Below are positions 1 to 7,686 of a stretch of DNA of 36,774 nucleotides, one piece after another; positions within the stretch are counted from its first letter, which is position 1; the number at the start of each line of letters is the position of its first letter. Below the pieces are notes generated by a model. It had not been told where the DNA came from. It worked only from the letters and a program-made list of their open reading frames with translations, and ran no database searches. Location of the stretch: NCBI GenBank assembly GCA_964533185.1, contig CAZHLD010000025.1:1-36774 (forward strand), in the 5' to 3' direction. The translations under genes were made by a program, and so were the position numbers. The DNA comes from CAZHLD01 sp964533185. GTDB taxonomy: Bacteria > Acidobacteriota > Terriglobia > Acidiferrales > UBA7541.

Positions 1-39
1 CTGCCAGTGTGGCAGATGCCGCTCGTAGTAGCTCATTGT

Positions 40-64
40 GTAGGACAGGCTTTAGCCTGTCCTC
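40..64 (+). repeat. Short palindrome, GGACAGGCT family (copy 1)
   Basis: Arms GGACAGGCT (43-51) and AGCCTGTCC (54-62) are perfect complements around a two-base loop, preceded by GTA and followed by a pyrimidine-rich TCTTTCTCTTCTC tail. The same arms recur at 87-111 (inverted), 4301-4325, 13776-13800 and 35928-35952, so this is a dispersed element rather than a chance hairpin. Confidence 0.85.
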
Positions 65-86
65 TTTCTCTTCTCCCTCATTTTCC

Positions 87-111
87 GTAGGCAGGCTAAA
101 GCCTGTCCTAC
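87..111 (-). repeat. Short palindrome, GGACAGGCT family (copy 2, inverted)
   Basis: Same element as 40-64 on the opposite strand, with one arm lacking one base (GGCAGGCT on the left against AGCCTGTCC on the right). Together with copy 1 it forms a larger inverted repeat of about 72 bases in which each half is itself a hairpin. Confidence 0.8.
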
Positions 112-374
112 GTCAGACCCGGTTTACTTGTAAACGCCCCGGCGCGCAAGCCCGACCCCTGCCCCGGTCGCGCCCCGCCTGCCCCCTGCGACTTTTCCCT
201 CTTTTCCGCGTCTAAACGGGCAGGAGTAGCCCGAGTGGGCGCGGCTCGATCATTTCTCACAATTCTGCCTGCCTCGGCGGGGCCACTGGCCCCCTGGCTA
301 TGGAACAATCTCGGGGCTTGGCTGCGTATATGGGGGTAGGGAAGTAGGTTCAGTTCCTGACGGGGGCATTACGC

Positions 375-1589
375 ATGAACACCAACGGCAAGAACGGTCG
401 CAAGCGGCGTCGCCGCATCATCATCATCGTCATCGTCGTCTTGGTATTGATCGGCGCTGGCTACGGCGTCCTGGCGGCTCTGCGCCCGGACAACGAAATC
501 CCCGACTCCAAGCTCGCCACCGTTGACCGCGGCGATTTGGCCCGCAGTGTCGTGGCCACCGGAAAAATCCAGCCGCTCGCCAAGGTCGAGGTCAAATCCA
601 AGGCCAGCGGCATCGTCAAGAAGCTCCTCGCGGATTACTCCGATTTCGTCAAGCAGGGCCAAATCCTCGCCGAGCTCGATAAGGAAGAGCTGCAGGCCCG
701 CGTCCGCGAGGCCCAGGCCACACTGCAAGCCACGCAAGCCGCCCTCGAGGCCGCTCAGGCCACCTACGAGCGTAACAAGGTCGAAGCCGAAGGCCCCGAC
801 GTGCCCTTTCTCAAGTCCGGTCTCGAACGCGCCCAGCAACTTTTCAAAGATGGCCTCATTTCCAGGTCCATTCTCGAGGACGCCGACAAGGCCTATCAGC
901 TCGGCCTCAATCGTCAGTTGACCGCCCAGCGCAACACCGCCGTTTCCCGCGCTGAAGTCACCCGCGCCAGGGCCAATGTCGCTCAGGCCCAGGCTGCTCT
1001 CGAACGCGCTGAAGAGGACCTGCGTAACTCCACCATCACCAGCCCGATTGACGGCCTGGTGCTCTCCCGCGATGTTCAGGTCGGCGACGCCGTCAGCTCC
1101 ATTCTCGTTCTCGGTTCGCAGGCCACGCTCCTCTTCACCCTCGGCGACGTCAGCGATGTTTACGTCCTCGGCAAAGTGGACGAAGCCGATATCGGCAAAG
1201 TTTTCCTCGGCCAGCCCGCTCGCATTGTCGTCGAATCCTTCAAGGACAAGAAGTTCGAGGGTACGGTTACCAAAATCTCCCCGCTCGGCAAGGAAAAGGA
1301 CAACGTCACCACCTTCGAGGTCCGCGTCTCCATTCGCAACCCGGGCGGCGAGCTCAAGGCCAACATGAGCGCCAACGCTGAAATCATCCTCGAAGAAAAA
1401 AAGGGCGTGCTCATCGTCCCCGAGGCCTCGATTGTCTATGACAAGGACCGCAGCGCCTCGATCGAGGTCCCCGACGCGAAGGCCGAAAAGGGCCGCAAGA
1501 AAGTGCCGGTGAAGCTCGGCATCAGCAACGGCGTCAAGACCGAGCTTCTCGCCGGGCTCAACGAAAAACAGAAAGTCATCCTGCAGTAG
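375..1589 (+). CDS. HlyD-family periplasmic adaptor (membrane fusion protein)
   Basis: A 404-residue membrane-fusion protein of the HlyD/MacA type, which links inner-membrane ABC permeases to an outer-membrane channel. A basic patch (residues 9-14) precedes a single membrane anchor (about 15-36). The first lipoyl half-motif is near 58-95 (GKIQPLAKVEVKSKASG), followed by a long Ala/Gln/Glu-rich helical hairpin (about 100-215), the second lipoyl half (ITSPIDGLVLSRDVQVGD), and beta-barrel and membrane-proximal domains to the end. Start ATG follows GGGGG by 9 bases. The stop codon TAG is the first part of a 27-base palindrome (1586-1612). It is followed by two permease genes on the same strand, so it is probably the adaptor of that exporter. 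No ATPase gene lies between them, unlike the usual adaptor-ATPase-permease order. Family assignment is firm; substrate unknown. Confidence 0.92.
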   Translation: MNTNGKNGRKRRRRIIIIVIVVLVLIGAGYGVLAALRPDNEIPDSKLATVDRGDLARSVVATGKIQPLAKVEVKSKASGIVKKLLADYSDFVKQGQILAELDKEELQARVREAQATLQATQAALEAAQATYERNKVEAEGPDVPFLKSGLERAQQLFKDGLISRSILEDADKAYQLGLNRQLTAQRNTAVSRAEVTRARANVAQAQAALERAEEDLRNSTITSPIDGLVLSRDVQVGDAVSSILVLGSQATLLFTLGDVSDVYVLGKVDEADIGKVFLGQPARIVVESFKDKKFEGTVTKISPLGKEKDNVTTFEVRVSIRNPGGELKANMSANAEIILEEKKGVLIVPEASIVYDKDRSASIEVPDAKAEKGRKKVPVKLGISNGVKTELLAGLNEKQKVILQ

Positions 1590-1612
1590 GGGCGGCTTCA
1601 CGTCGCCCCTAC
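1586..1612. repeat. Palindrome overlapping the adaptor stop codon
   Basis: Arms GTAGGGGCG (1586-1594) and CGCCCCTAC (1604-1612) are perfect 9-base complements around GCTTCACGT. Bases 1587-1589 are the TAG stop of the adaptor gene. It belongs to the loose class of GTAG-leading palindromes seen after many genes in this window. Confidence 0.85.
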
Positions 1613-1620
1613 GGTCCAGC

Positions 1621-1680
1621 GGTTGCTGATAGCTGATTGCTCAAAGCTGATAGCTAAAGGCTGAAAGCTGACGGCTGCTA
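1621..1680. repeat. AGCTGA-type quasi-periodic repeat array
   Basis: The spacer between adaptor and first permease is built of degenerate units such as GCTGATAGCTGA and GCTGAAAGCTGA, running to the base before the permease ATG at 1681. The same text recurs at 3001-3036, before the second permease. No Shine-Dalgarno sequence is visible before 1681, so translation may be coupled or may use non-canonical initiation. Confidence 0.75.
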
Positions 1681-2937
1681 ATGAATCTCCGCGACCTCAT
1701 CTCTGACACCATTCGCACCCTCTGGTCGCACAAGCTCCGCACCTTTCTCTCCATGTTCGGCATCATCTGGGGCATCGTCTCGATCACTCTGATGGTTGCT
1801 GCTGGCGAAGGTTTTCGTCAAGGCCAGCAGAAACAGCAGGCTAATTTCGGCAAAGACATCATGATCGTCTTCGCCGGACGCACCAGCCTTCAGGCCGGAG
1901 GCATTCGCGCCGGCCGGCGCGTGATCTGGCTCAACGGCAATGCCGAAGCCGTCGCTGCCGAGGCCACTGCCTGCAAATACGTCATCCCCGAGCTCGGCAA
2001 CAACGCTGCAATTCGTAGCCTCTATAACAGCGGCAACAACACCGTTGCCGGTTCCTACCCGCCCTTTGCCGAGGTCCGCACTCTGCCCGTCGCCCAGGGC
2101 CGTTTCTACGACGATCAGGACCTCGCCGAAGCCCGCCGCGTCGCCTTCCTCGGCAGCGACACCGCCAAGCAGCTCTTCGGCTCCCGCAGTCCCGTCGGCG
2201 AAACCATTCAACTCAACTCCATCCCCTACACCGTCATCGGCGTCATGCGCGAAAAAGATCAAAACTCCAGCTACGATGGCTTCGACATCCGCAAAGTCTT
2301 CATCCCTTTCACCGCCATAATCCGCGATATCCCCAACCGCGAGCCTTGGCCCGCCGATAGCGTGGACCGCCTGCTGGTCGTGCCCAATTCCTGGGCCGAG
2401 CACGAAGAATGCAAGCTCCAGGTCCGCCGCGCTCTCGGCCGCATCCACAAATTCGATCCCCGTGACAAGGAAGCCGCCAGCATTTGGGACACCGTGGAAA
2501 ACGCCAAGGCCTTCATGCTCATCATCGACGGCATGAACTATTTCCTCGGCGCCGTCGGCGTCGTCACCCTCTTCCTCGGCGGCATCGGCGTGATGAACGT
2601 CATGCTCGTCGCCGTCCGCGAACGCACCCGCGAGATCGGCGTGCGCAAAGCCGTTGGCGCCACTCGGCGCTCCATCCTCGGCCAGTTTTTCATTGAGACG
2701 CTGATCGTTGTCTTTCTGAGCGGCGGCATTGGTCTCGGCCTCGCCTACGGCCTCTGTGGTCTGGTCAACTTGATTCCCATGCCGCCGTTTTTCGCCGGTT
2801 TGCTGCCGGGCTGGAAGACCGGCCTCGTTTCATTCTTGTTGCTTGGCATGGTCGCTCTGCTCTCGGCCATGTACCCGGCGCGTCGCGCCGCCGCGGTGGA
2901 CCCCATCGAGGCCCTCCGCTACGAAGCCGGCGGCTAG
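1681..2937 (+). CDS. ABC transporter permease, MacB/FtsX type (A1)
   Basis: A 418-residue permease. One membrane helix near residues 20-42 follows the motif SHKLRTFLSMFGIIWGIVS. A MacB-type periplasmic core spans roughly 45-260, and three C-terminal helices carry the FtsX signature (IGVMNVMLVAVRERTREIGVRKAVGAT, near 300-330). Such proteins move substrates or transmit ATP-driven conformational change across the inner membrane and need a separate LolD/MacB-type ATPase, which is not encoded here. It resembles the permease at 4980-6239 more than its direct neighbour, most clearly in its N-terminus and its ARRVAFLGSD and GETIQLN segments, so I label these A-type. The C-terminus ends in the common PARRAAAVDPIEALRYE. 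Function as exporter is inferred from family and the preceding adaptor. Confidence 0.92.
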   Translation: MNLRDLISDTIRTLWSHKLRTFLSMFGIIWGIVSITLMVAAGEGFRQGQQKQQANFGKDIMIVFAGRTSLQAGGIRAGRRVIWLNGNAEAVAAEATACKYVIPELGNNAAIRSLYNSGNNTVAGSYPPFAEVRTLPVAQGRFYDDQDLAEARRVAFLGSDTAKQLFGSRSPVGETIQLNSIPYTVIGVMREKDQNSSYDGFDIRKVFIPFTAIIRDIPNREPWPADSVDRLLVVPNSWAEHEECKLQVRRALGRIHKFDPRDKEAASIWDTVENAKAFMLIIDGMNYFLGAVGVVTLFLGGIGVMNVMLVAVRERTREIGVRKAVGATRRSILGQFFIETLIVVFLSGGIGLGLAYGLCGLVNLIPMPPFFAGLLPGWKTGLVSFLLLGMVALLSAMYPARRAAAVDPIEALRYEAGG

Positions 2938-2942
2938 CTGTT

Positions 2943-2968
2943 GTAGCGGCTGGCTCTGTGCCGGCCAT
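2943..2968. repeat. GTAGCGG-type palindrome
   Basis: Imperfect hairpin after the first permease: GGCTGGC and GCCGGCC pair with one wobble around TCTGT, led by GTAGC. It stands directly next to a second, different palindrome at 2972-2998. Confidence 0.65.
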
Positions 2969-2971
2969 CTC

Positions 2972-2998
2972 GTAGGAGCGGGCCTCTGTGCCCGCCCT
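2972..2998. repeat. GTAGGAGCGGGC-type palindrome
   Basis: GCGGGC (2979-2984) and GCCCGC (2991-2996) pair around CTCTGT, with GTAGGA in front. Nearly the same element occurs at 13881-13906, at 4861-4887 (leading GAGG instead of GTAGG), and in interrupted form at 9303-9348. Confidence 0.8.
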
Positions 2999-3000
2999 GG

Positions 3001-3036
3001 TTGCTGAAAGCTGACTGCTGAAAGCTGAGAGCTAAG
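3001..3036. repeat. AGCTGA-type quasi-periodic repeat array (second copy)
   Basis: Degenerate TGCTGAAAGCTGA units end two bases before the ATG at 3039, as at 1621-1680. AAGAG at 3033-3037 is the only weak ribosome-binding candidate. Confidence 0.75.
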
Positions 3037-3038
3037 AG

Positions 3039-4292
3039 ATGTGGAAAGAAATCCTCCGTCAATCGTGGGACGCGCTATGGCGCAACAAAACGCGCAGCTT
3101 CCTGACCATGCTCGGCATCGTCTGGGGCATTGTTGCGGTCACCATTCTTCTCGCCTACGGCTCCTCCTTCCGCTTCATCCTCATGTACACCTTCGAAGCT
3201 GTCGGCAAGGGCGTCGTCATCGCCTGGCCCGGCACCACCAGCGAGCAGGCCGGCGGTGAGCGCGCCGGCAAGCGCGTCCGCTTTGAAGAGGAAGACCTTC
3301 AGGCCATTCTTGACGAAGCCACCCTGGTCCGGCAGGCCTGCCGTGAAACCGTCCGCTTCCTCCCCATCTCCTATCAGGCCGCGCTTGCCAATACCGCCAT
3401 CCGCGGCGTCTGCCCTGAGTACGGCGAACTGCGCAACGAAGTCCCCAGCGACGGCCGCTGGATTACGCCCGAAGATCTCCTGGAGCGGCGCCGCGTCATC
3501 TTCCTGGGCGCCCGCCTGCGCGAAAAACTCTTCGGCACCCGCCCCGCCGTCGGCGAAACCGTGCAGGTCTCCGGCCTGCGCTTCACCGTCGTCGGCTCGA
3601 TGGACCGCAAATTTCAGGACATCAACTATTTCACCAGCGACGATGAGTCTGCCTTCATCCCTTACTCCGCCGCGGGTGATATCTGGGATACCCGCAACGC
3701 CAGCGTCATCGTCTTCGTTCCCGTCGCCCCGCGCTTCGAGGCGCAGGCCATGCAACAGGTCCGCGCCGCCATCGCCAAGCGCCAGCGCTTTTCTGCCAAC
3801 GACAAGCGCGCCATCACCATGGTCGGCCACGAAGAGTTCAAGCCCATTATCGAGGGCATTACCATCGGCCTTCAGGCCCTGCTGCTGTTTATCGGCGCGC
3901 TCACCCTCGGCATCGGCGGCGTCGGCGTGATGAATATCCTGCTCGTCTCCGTGGACGAGCGCATCCGCGAGATCGGCCTCCGCCGCGCTCTCGGCGCCCG
4001 TCGCCGCCACATCAAGCTCCAGTTCCTCGCCGAAGCCCTGGTGATGACTCTCCTCGGCGGGCTCATCGGCATCCTCTTGGCCCAGGGCATCGCCGCCGTT
4101 ATCGGCACACTCCCGTTCCTCGGGCCCGCCTACGAAGACACCTCCGGCAAGGTGGACATTCACCTCAACATCTCTTTCATCACTGTCGCAATTTCCGTCG
4201 TGGTTTTGGTGCTGGTGGGAGTTCTCGCCGGTCTGATCCCCGCCGTCCGTGCCGCGCGACTCGACCCTGTCACCGCCCTCCGCTACGAGTAG
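3039..4292 (+). CDS. ABC transporter permease, MacB/FtsX type (B1)
   Basis: A 417-residue permease with the same plan as its neighbour: N-terminal helix after WRNKTRSFLTMLGIVWGIV, periplasmic MacB-like core, and three C-terminal helices with the FtsX segment (GVMNILLVSVDERIREIGLRRALGA). The stretch PGTTSEQAGGERAGK is shared with the permease at 6246-7499 (PGRTSQQAGGEKAGK), which defines a B-type. It probably dimerises with the A-type partner encoded just upstream, as paired permeases commonly do; that is inference. No ATP-binding motif is present. It ends LDPVTALRYE, then TAG, then a short T-rich run and a GGACAGGCT palindrome. Confidence 0.92.
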   Translation: MWKEILRQSWDALWRNKTRSFLTMLGIVWGIVAVTILLAYGSSFRFILMYTFEAVGKGVVIAWPGTTSEQAGGERAGKRVRFEEEDLQAILDEATLVRQACRETVRFLPISYQAALANTAIRGVCPEYGELRNEVPSDGRWITPEDLLERRRVIFLGARLREKLFGTRPAVGETVQVSGLRFTVVGSMDRKFQDINYFTSDDESAFIPYSAAGDIWDTRNASVIVFVPVAPRFEAQAMQQVRAAIAKRQRFSANDKRAITMVGHEEFKPIIEGITIGLQALLLFIGALTLGIGGVGVMNILLVSVDERIREIGLRRALGARRRHIKLQFLAEALVMTLLGGLIGILLAQGIAAVIGTLPFLGPAYEDTSGKVDIHLNISFITVAISVVVLVLVGVLAGLIPAVRAARLDPVTALRYE

Positions 4293-4300
4293 CCCTTTTT

Positions 4301-4325
4301 GTAGGACAGGCTTCAGCCTGTCCTC
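4301..4325 (+). repeat. Short palindrome, GGACAGGCT family (copy 3)
   Basis: Arms GGACAGGCT (4304-4312) and AGCCTGTCC (4315-4323), loop TC, led by GTA and trailed by TCTTCTCTTTCTCTTCTC. It lies between convergent genes (permease B1 and the GYD gene) and could act as a bidirectional transcription end, although no long T run follows directly. Confidence 0.85.
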
Positions 4326-4365
4326 TTCTCTTTCTCTTCTCTTTCCACCCCGTCTCCGTCTTCCG

Positions 4366-4719
4366 TTACGGGTGCCGCTGCCCTCCCGGCCCACCCTGCC
4401 GCGCCTGATAACTGGTTTTCCCTGCCTTGCTCATCGCCTGCATTCCTTCTTCAAACCTCATCACTGGCGTCGTCTTAATCGCCCTCATCGTCCCTCCCGC
4501 CGGCGCTACAATCGAAAACGCCGCCGCGCTCACAATGTTGGGCAGCTCCAGCATCGCGATCGTGTCGTACTTCCCAAACGCCACCCAGCAGCCCGCCGCT
4601 TTGCCACCCAGCTTTTCGGCCACCGGCTGCACTGCACTCTCCATTCGGTTTTGCGGGGTCTTGACCATCGCCGCCCACGCTTCGGGTGTGTACGTCACCT
4701 GCACCAGGTAGAATGCCAT
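4366..4719 (-). CDS. GYD-domain protein
   Basis: A 117-residue protein of the small GYD family, whose members form ferredoxin-like alpha/beta dimers; the biochemical role of the family is not established. The N-terminal strand MAFYLVQVTYTPEAW and the central G-K-Y-D segment in AFGKYDTIAMLELP are typical. The C-terminal 15 residues (SYQARQGGPGGQRHP) are low-complexity and probably disordered. The start is well supported: AAGGAGG stands 6 bases before the ATG on the minus strand. The gene sits antisense between the two permease pairs, so it is unlikely to be co-transcribed with them. No signal peptide or membrane segment; presumably cytoplasmic. Confidence 0.85.
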   Translation of the reverse strand: MAFYLVQVTYTPEAWAAMVKTPQNRMESAVQPVAEKLGGKAAGCWVAFGKYDTIAMLELPNIVSAAAFSIVAPAGGTMRAIKTTPVMRFEEGMQAMSKAGKTSYQARQGGPGGQRHP

Positions 4720-4860
4720 CGTCGGCCTCCTTCCTTCGGCGGGGTGCTCAGTCCTGCCCCCAGGGGACGCAGGGTGAGCACGCTCGGTCTTCCAGATTCC
4801 TCAGGTTGCCCCGATGCTACGTCTGTCCTCCGCCCGAGTCCACGCCCCGGTGCGCCCCAC

Positions 4861-4912
4861 GAGGGGCGGGCCTCCGTGCCCGCCCTCGTAGCGGTGGCTT
4901 GACGCCGCCACC
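4861..4912. repeat. Two adjacent palindromes (GCGGGC type and GTAGCGG type)
   Basis: First hairpin 4861-4887: arms GAGGGGCGGGC and GCCCGCCCTC around a short CTCCGT loop. Second hairpin 4888-4912: starts GTAGCGGTGGC and closes with GCCACC after TTGACGCC. They lie in the 260-base spacer between the GYD gene and permease A2, which holds nothing else I can identify. Confidence 0.75.
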
Positions 4913-4979
4913 CCCGTCACTCTTTTCTTGCTCCGCCTCCGGAACACTTCGACTCTCGATTCCGTATTACTTGTAGACT

Positions 4980-6239
4980 GTGCCCGCACATCTCTATCTC
5001 CGTGACGTCGTCTCCCAGACCTTCGGAACTCTTTGGGCCCACAAGCTCCGTACCTTCCTGACCATGTTCGGTATTACCTGGGGCGTCATGTCGCTCTTGC
5101 TGCTTGGCTCGGTCGGCGCCGGCTTCCGAATTGGACAGCGCGCGCGCCTGGCGCAGATTGGCCAGGATCTCATCTTCGTCTTCCCCGGCCGCGTCTCCTC
5201 CGACTCCGGCGGTCAGACCGACCGCTTCGTCCAACTCACCGTGGAAGACTGCCGCCTGCTTCCGCTTCAGGCCCCGCTGATCCGGGCCTGCACACCGGTG
5301 CTCGGCCGCGGTAACATCCGCGCGGAGTCCGACACAAACAACGTGGCCTTCGAAGTGGTCGGCATCTGGACCAACTACCAGGGCATTCGCCACTTTCCGC
5401 TTGCCACCGGCCGCCTGCTCAACGACGAAGACAACGAAAACGCCCGCCGCGTGGTCATCCTCGGCGAAGAAGTCCGCAAGCAGCTTTTCCCCAAAACTCG
5501 CGCCGTCGGACAACAGCTTCGCCTCAATCAGGTCCCCTTCGAAGTCGTGGGCACCATCACCCGCATCGGCAGGGAAGGGAACTCCGGCACCAATGCCCGC
5601 CTGTTCATCCCCATGGAGACCATGCGCCGCTCCTTTCCCCACTTCCGCTCCGGCCAGTATCCCGACGCCGTCGGCTTCCTCATGGTCCAACCCCTCACCG
5701 CCGACCTCCACAGCGACGCCGTTCGCCAGCTCCGCACCTTTCTCGCCCGCCGCCACGGCTTTACCGACGACGACCCCACCGCCATCGAGATGTGGGACAC
5801 CATCGAAAACTTCCGCCGCGTCAACGCCATCTTCGACGCCATGGACGTCTTCCTCGGCGCCGTCGGCATCATCACCCTCGGACTCGGAGCCATCGGGGTC
5901 ATGAACATCATGCTCGTCTCCGTCAGCGAGCGCACATGCGAGATCGGCGTCCGCAAAGCCCTGGGTGCCACCCATCGCGATATCCTCCTGCAATTCCTCT
6001 TCGAAGGCCTCGTCCTCGCCGTCTTCTCCGGCGGACTCGGCCTCCTCTTCGGCTGGGGCATCTCGCAGTCGCTCCAGGGACTTCCGTTCCCCGAAGGTTT
6101 TGCCCCGCCCACAGTCACCTGGCCGCTGGGCATCTTCGCTATGATCGTTCTGGCGCTAGTGGCACTCGGCGCCTCGATGATCCCTGCGCGCCGCGCCGCA
6201 CTACTGCCGCCCGCCGAAGCCATTCGGCAGGAGGTCTGA
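4980..6239 (+). CDS. ABC transporter permease, MacB/FtsX type (A2), GTG start
   Basis: A 419-residue permease paralogous to that at 1681-2937: both begin with an R-D-[LV]-[IV]-S motif, then T-L-W-[SA]-HKLRTFL, one membrane helix, a periplasmic core, and three C-terminal helices with a FtsX signature (IGVMNIMLVSVSERTCEIGVRKALGAT). The best start is GTG at 4980, which gives the expected family N-terminus MPAHLYLRDVVSQTFG; no ATG lies in a suitable place, and no Shine-Dalgarno sequence is evident upstream, so expression may be weak. The 3' end carries the AGGAGGT ribosome binding site of the next gene, and the two genes are separated by 6 bases, so they are co-transcribed. No ATPase is encoded nearby. 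Confidence 0.9.
   Translation: MPAHLYLRDVVSQTFGTLWAHKLRTFLTMFGITWGVMSLLLLGSVGAGFRIGQRARLAQIGQDLIFVFPGRVSSDSGGQTDRFVQLTVEDCRLLPLQAPLIRACTPVLGRGNIRAESDTNNVAFEVVGIWTNYQGIRHFPLATGRLLNDEDNENARRVVILGEEVRKQLFPKTRAVGQQLRLNQVPFEVVGTITRIGREGNSGTNARLFIPMETMRRSFPHFRSGQYPDAVGFLMVQPLTADLHSDAVRQLRTFLARRHGFTDDDPTAIEMWDTIENFRRVNAIFDAMDVFLGAVGIITLGLGAIGVMNIMLVSVSERTCEIGVRKALGATHRDILLQFLFEGLVLAVFSGGLGLLFGWGISQSLQGLPFPEGFAPPTVTWPLGIFAMIVLALVALGASMIPARRAALLPPAEAIRQEV
6229..6235 (+). promoter_or_regulatory. Ribosome binding site for permease B2 inside the A2 gene
   Basis: AGGAGGT lies within the last codons of permease A2 and 10 bases before the ATG at 6246. It is the only near-perfect Shine-Dalgarno sequence in the permease cluster and supports translational coupling of the A2-B2 pair. 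Confidence 0.8.
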
Positions 6240-6245
6240 CCCGCC

Positions 6246-7499
6246 ATGAGTTCTCTACCCGCTCTTTTTAACGAAGCCTGGAAGTCGCTCCGCTTCCACG
6301 CCCGCCGCTCTGTCCTGACCATGCTCGGCATTGCCTGGGGCATTGCTACGGTCGTTTTGCTGCTCGCCTACGGCGCCGGCCTCGAAAGCGGGGTCATGAT
6401 GGCCCTTCGCGCGTTCGGCACCGACGTCATCTACGTTTTTCCCGGCCGCACCTCGCAGCAGGCCGGCGGCGAAAAAGCCGGCAAGCTCATCCGTCTGCGG
6501 CTCGAAGACGCCGAAGCCATCCAGTCCACCGTGCCGCTCATCAAGGCCGTCTCCCCCGAAGTCAGCGGCGAGTACAAGCTGGCCTACGGCTCCCGCTCAA
6601 AGAGCTACGAAGTCAGTGCCGTTTATCCCGTCTTCGGCCGCATGCGCCACATTGAAATCACCGAAGGCCGCTGGCTCGACGACACCGACCTCGTCGAGCA
6701 CGCCCGCGTCGCCGTCCTCGGCGCCGACGTCAAGCAGCGTCTCTTCTCCGGCCGCCCCGCCATTGGCGATTCCGTGCGCATCGGCGGCATCAGCTTTGAA
6801 GTCATCGGCATCCTCCGCAAGAAAGTCCAGGATACCGACGAGCCGGACAGCCTCCGCGTCTTCATTCCCTTCAGTACCATGTCCCAACTGCGCGACACCC
6901 AGTACCTCAGCATGATCGCAATTGAATCCGAAGCCGGCGGCGACCATGTCCAGGTTGTCCAACAGATCCGCACTCGCCTCGGTGAGCGTCTCGGCTTCCG
7001 TCCCACCGACCGCCGCGCGCTCGGCGTCTGGGACGTTCAGGAAGACCTCGAAGAAGTCGGCATCATCACCGGTTCGCTGAAAGTGCTGCTCGGTTTTATA
7101 GGCGCCCTCACGCTCACCATCGGCGGCGTCGGTTTGATGAACATCATGCTCGTCTCCGTCATGCAGCGCACCCGCGAGATCGGCACCCAAAAATCCTTGG
7201 GCGCCCGCCGCCGCCATATCCTCACTCAGTTCCTCGCCGAGGCTCTGCTGATCACCTTCGCCGGTGGCCTGCTCGGCATGATCTTCGCCTTTACGATTAC
7301 CACTGTCCTCGGCCCTCTGCCGCTCTGGAGCGCCATCTTCGGCGAAGAAGCTCGCGAAGCCGACCTCTTCCTCCGCATCGACTGGGCCACACTCATCGCC
7401 TCGACAGCCATCCTCACCGTTGTCGGCCTTGCCGCCGGTCTCTGGCCTGCCATCCGCGCCTCCCGCCTCAACCCCGTGGAAGCCCTCCGCTACGAGTAG
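6246..7499 (+). CDS. ABC transporter permease, MacB/FtsX type (B2)
   Basis: A 417-residue permease, second B-type copy. Membrane helix near residues 22-45 (VLTMLGIAWGIATVVLLLAYGAG) with the shared PGRTSQQAGGEKAGK stretch behind it, MacB-like core, and FtsX segment GLMNIMLVSVMQRTREIGTQKSLGA before the last helices. It ends LNPVEALRYE like B1 (LDPVTALRYE). Tight spacing after A2 and the strong ribosome binding site show that A2 and B2 are a transcription unit, probably encoding the two halves of one transporter. The whole 1681-7499 block is best read as a duplicated A-B pair. Substrate and ATPase partner are unknown. Confidence 0.92.
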   Translation: MSSLPALFNEAWKSLRFHARRSVLTMLGIAWGIATVVLLLAYGAGLESGVMMALRAFGTDVIYVFPGRTSQQAGGEKAGKLIRLRLEDAEAIQSTVPLIKAVSPEVSGEYKLAYGSRSKSYEVSAVYPVFGRMRHIEITEGRWLDDTDLVEHARVAVLGADVKQRLFSGRPAIGDSVRIGGISFEVIGILRKKVQDTDEPDSLRVFIPFSTMSQLRDTQYLSMIAIESEAGGDHVQVVQQIRTRLGERLGFRPTDRRALGVWDVQEDLEEVGIITGSLKVLLGFIGALTLTIGGVGLMNIMLVSVMQRTREIGTQKSLGARRRHILTQFLAEALLITFAGGLLGMIFAFTITTVLGPLPLWSAIFGEEAREADLFLRIDWATLIASTAILTVVGLAAGLWPAIRASRLNPVEALRYE

Positions 7500-7562
7500 C
7501 GCTTTGGACTGCGGCGGCTCTTGTCCCGAGCGCAGTCGAGGGATGCCGTCGCTTTGCCGGAG

Positions 7563-7590
7563 CGCCGGCTCCCAGCCGGCGGTTTTCTTC
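7563..7590 (+). terminator. Probable intrinsic terminator after the permease cluster
   Basis: Arms CGCCGGCT (7563-7570) and AGCCGGCG (7574-7581) are perfect complements with a three-base loop, followed by GTTTTCTTC. It lies 64 bases after the last permease stop. The hairpin also resembles the local palindrome families, so part of its conservation may have another cause. Confidence 0.55.
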
Positions 7591-7592
7591 GT

Positions 7593-7640
7593 GTAGCGGC
7601 CGACTCCCTGCCGGCCACTGTAGCGGCGGCTTTACCTGGC
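7593..7640. repeat. GTAGCGG-type palindromes
   Basis: GTAGCGGCCGACTCCCTG leads into CCGGCCACT, pairing GGCCG with CGGCC; a degenerate second copy (GTAGCGGCGGCTTTACC) follows at 7620. Upstream at 7521-7550 there is a fragment CCCGAGCGCAGTCGAGG similar to the element at 31856-31900. Confidence 0.6.
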
Positions 7641-7686
7641 ATCTTCCAATATTGTTGGCTGATTACTTGACGCTATCCACGAAGAG

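Larger units (their letters stand above)
1..374. other. Gene-free 5' spacer with an inverted pair of palindromes
   Basis: I see no credible gene here; the short open frames are low-complexity and match no family. The spacer holds two copies, in opposite orientation, of the palindromic repeat listed separately at 40-64 and 87-111, then GC-rich unstructured sequence up to the adaptor gene. A run of five G at 361-365 precedes the ATG at 375 by 9 bases and may act as its ribosome binding site. No clear promoter hexamers could be picked. Confidence 0.6.

Noticed and set aside
369..1601. 410-codon open frame opposite the HlyD gene
   Set aside because: Mirror of the high-GC codon pattern; acidic, repetitive product without family motifs, while the opposite strand encodes a complete HlyD protein.
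1621..3036. AGCTGA arrays as a CRISPR array
   Set aside because: Units are 6-11 bases, degenerate and without unique spacers; no cas genes are present.
3075..4394. 439-codon open frame opposite permease B1
   Set aside because: Shadow frame rich in Gly, Asp and Ala; no ribosome binding site and no domain.
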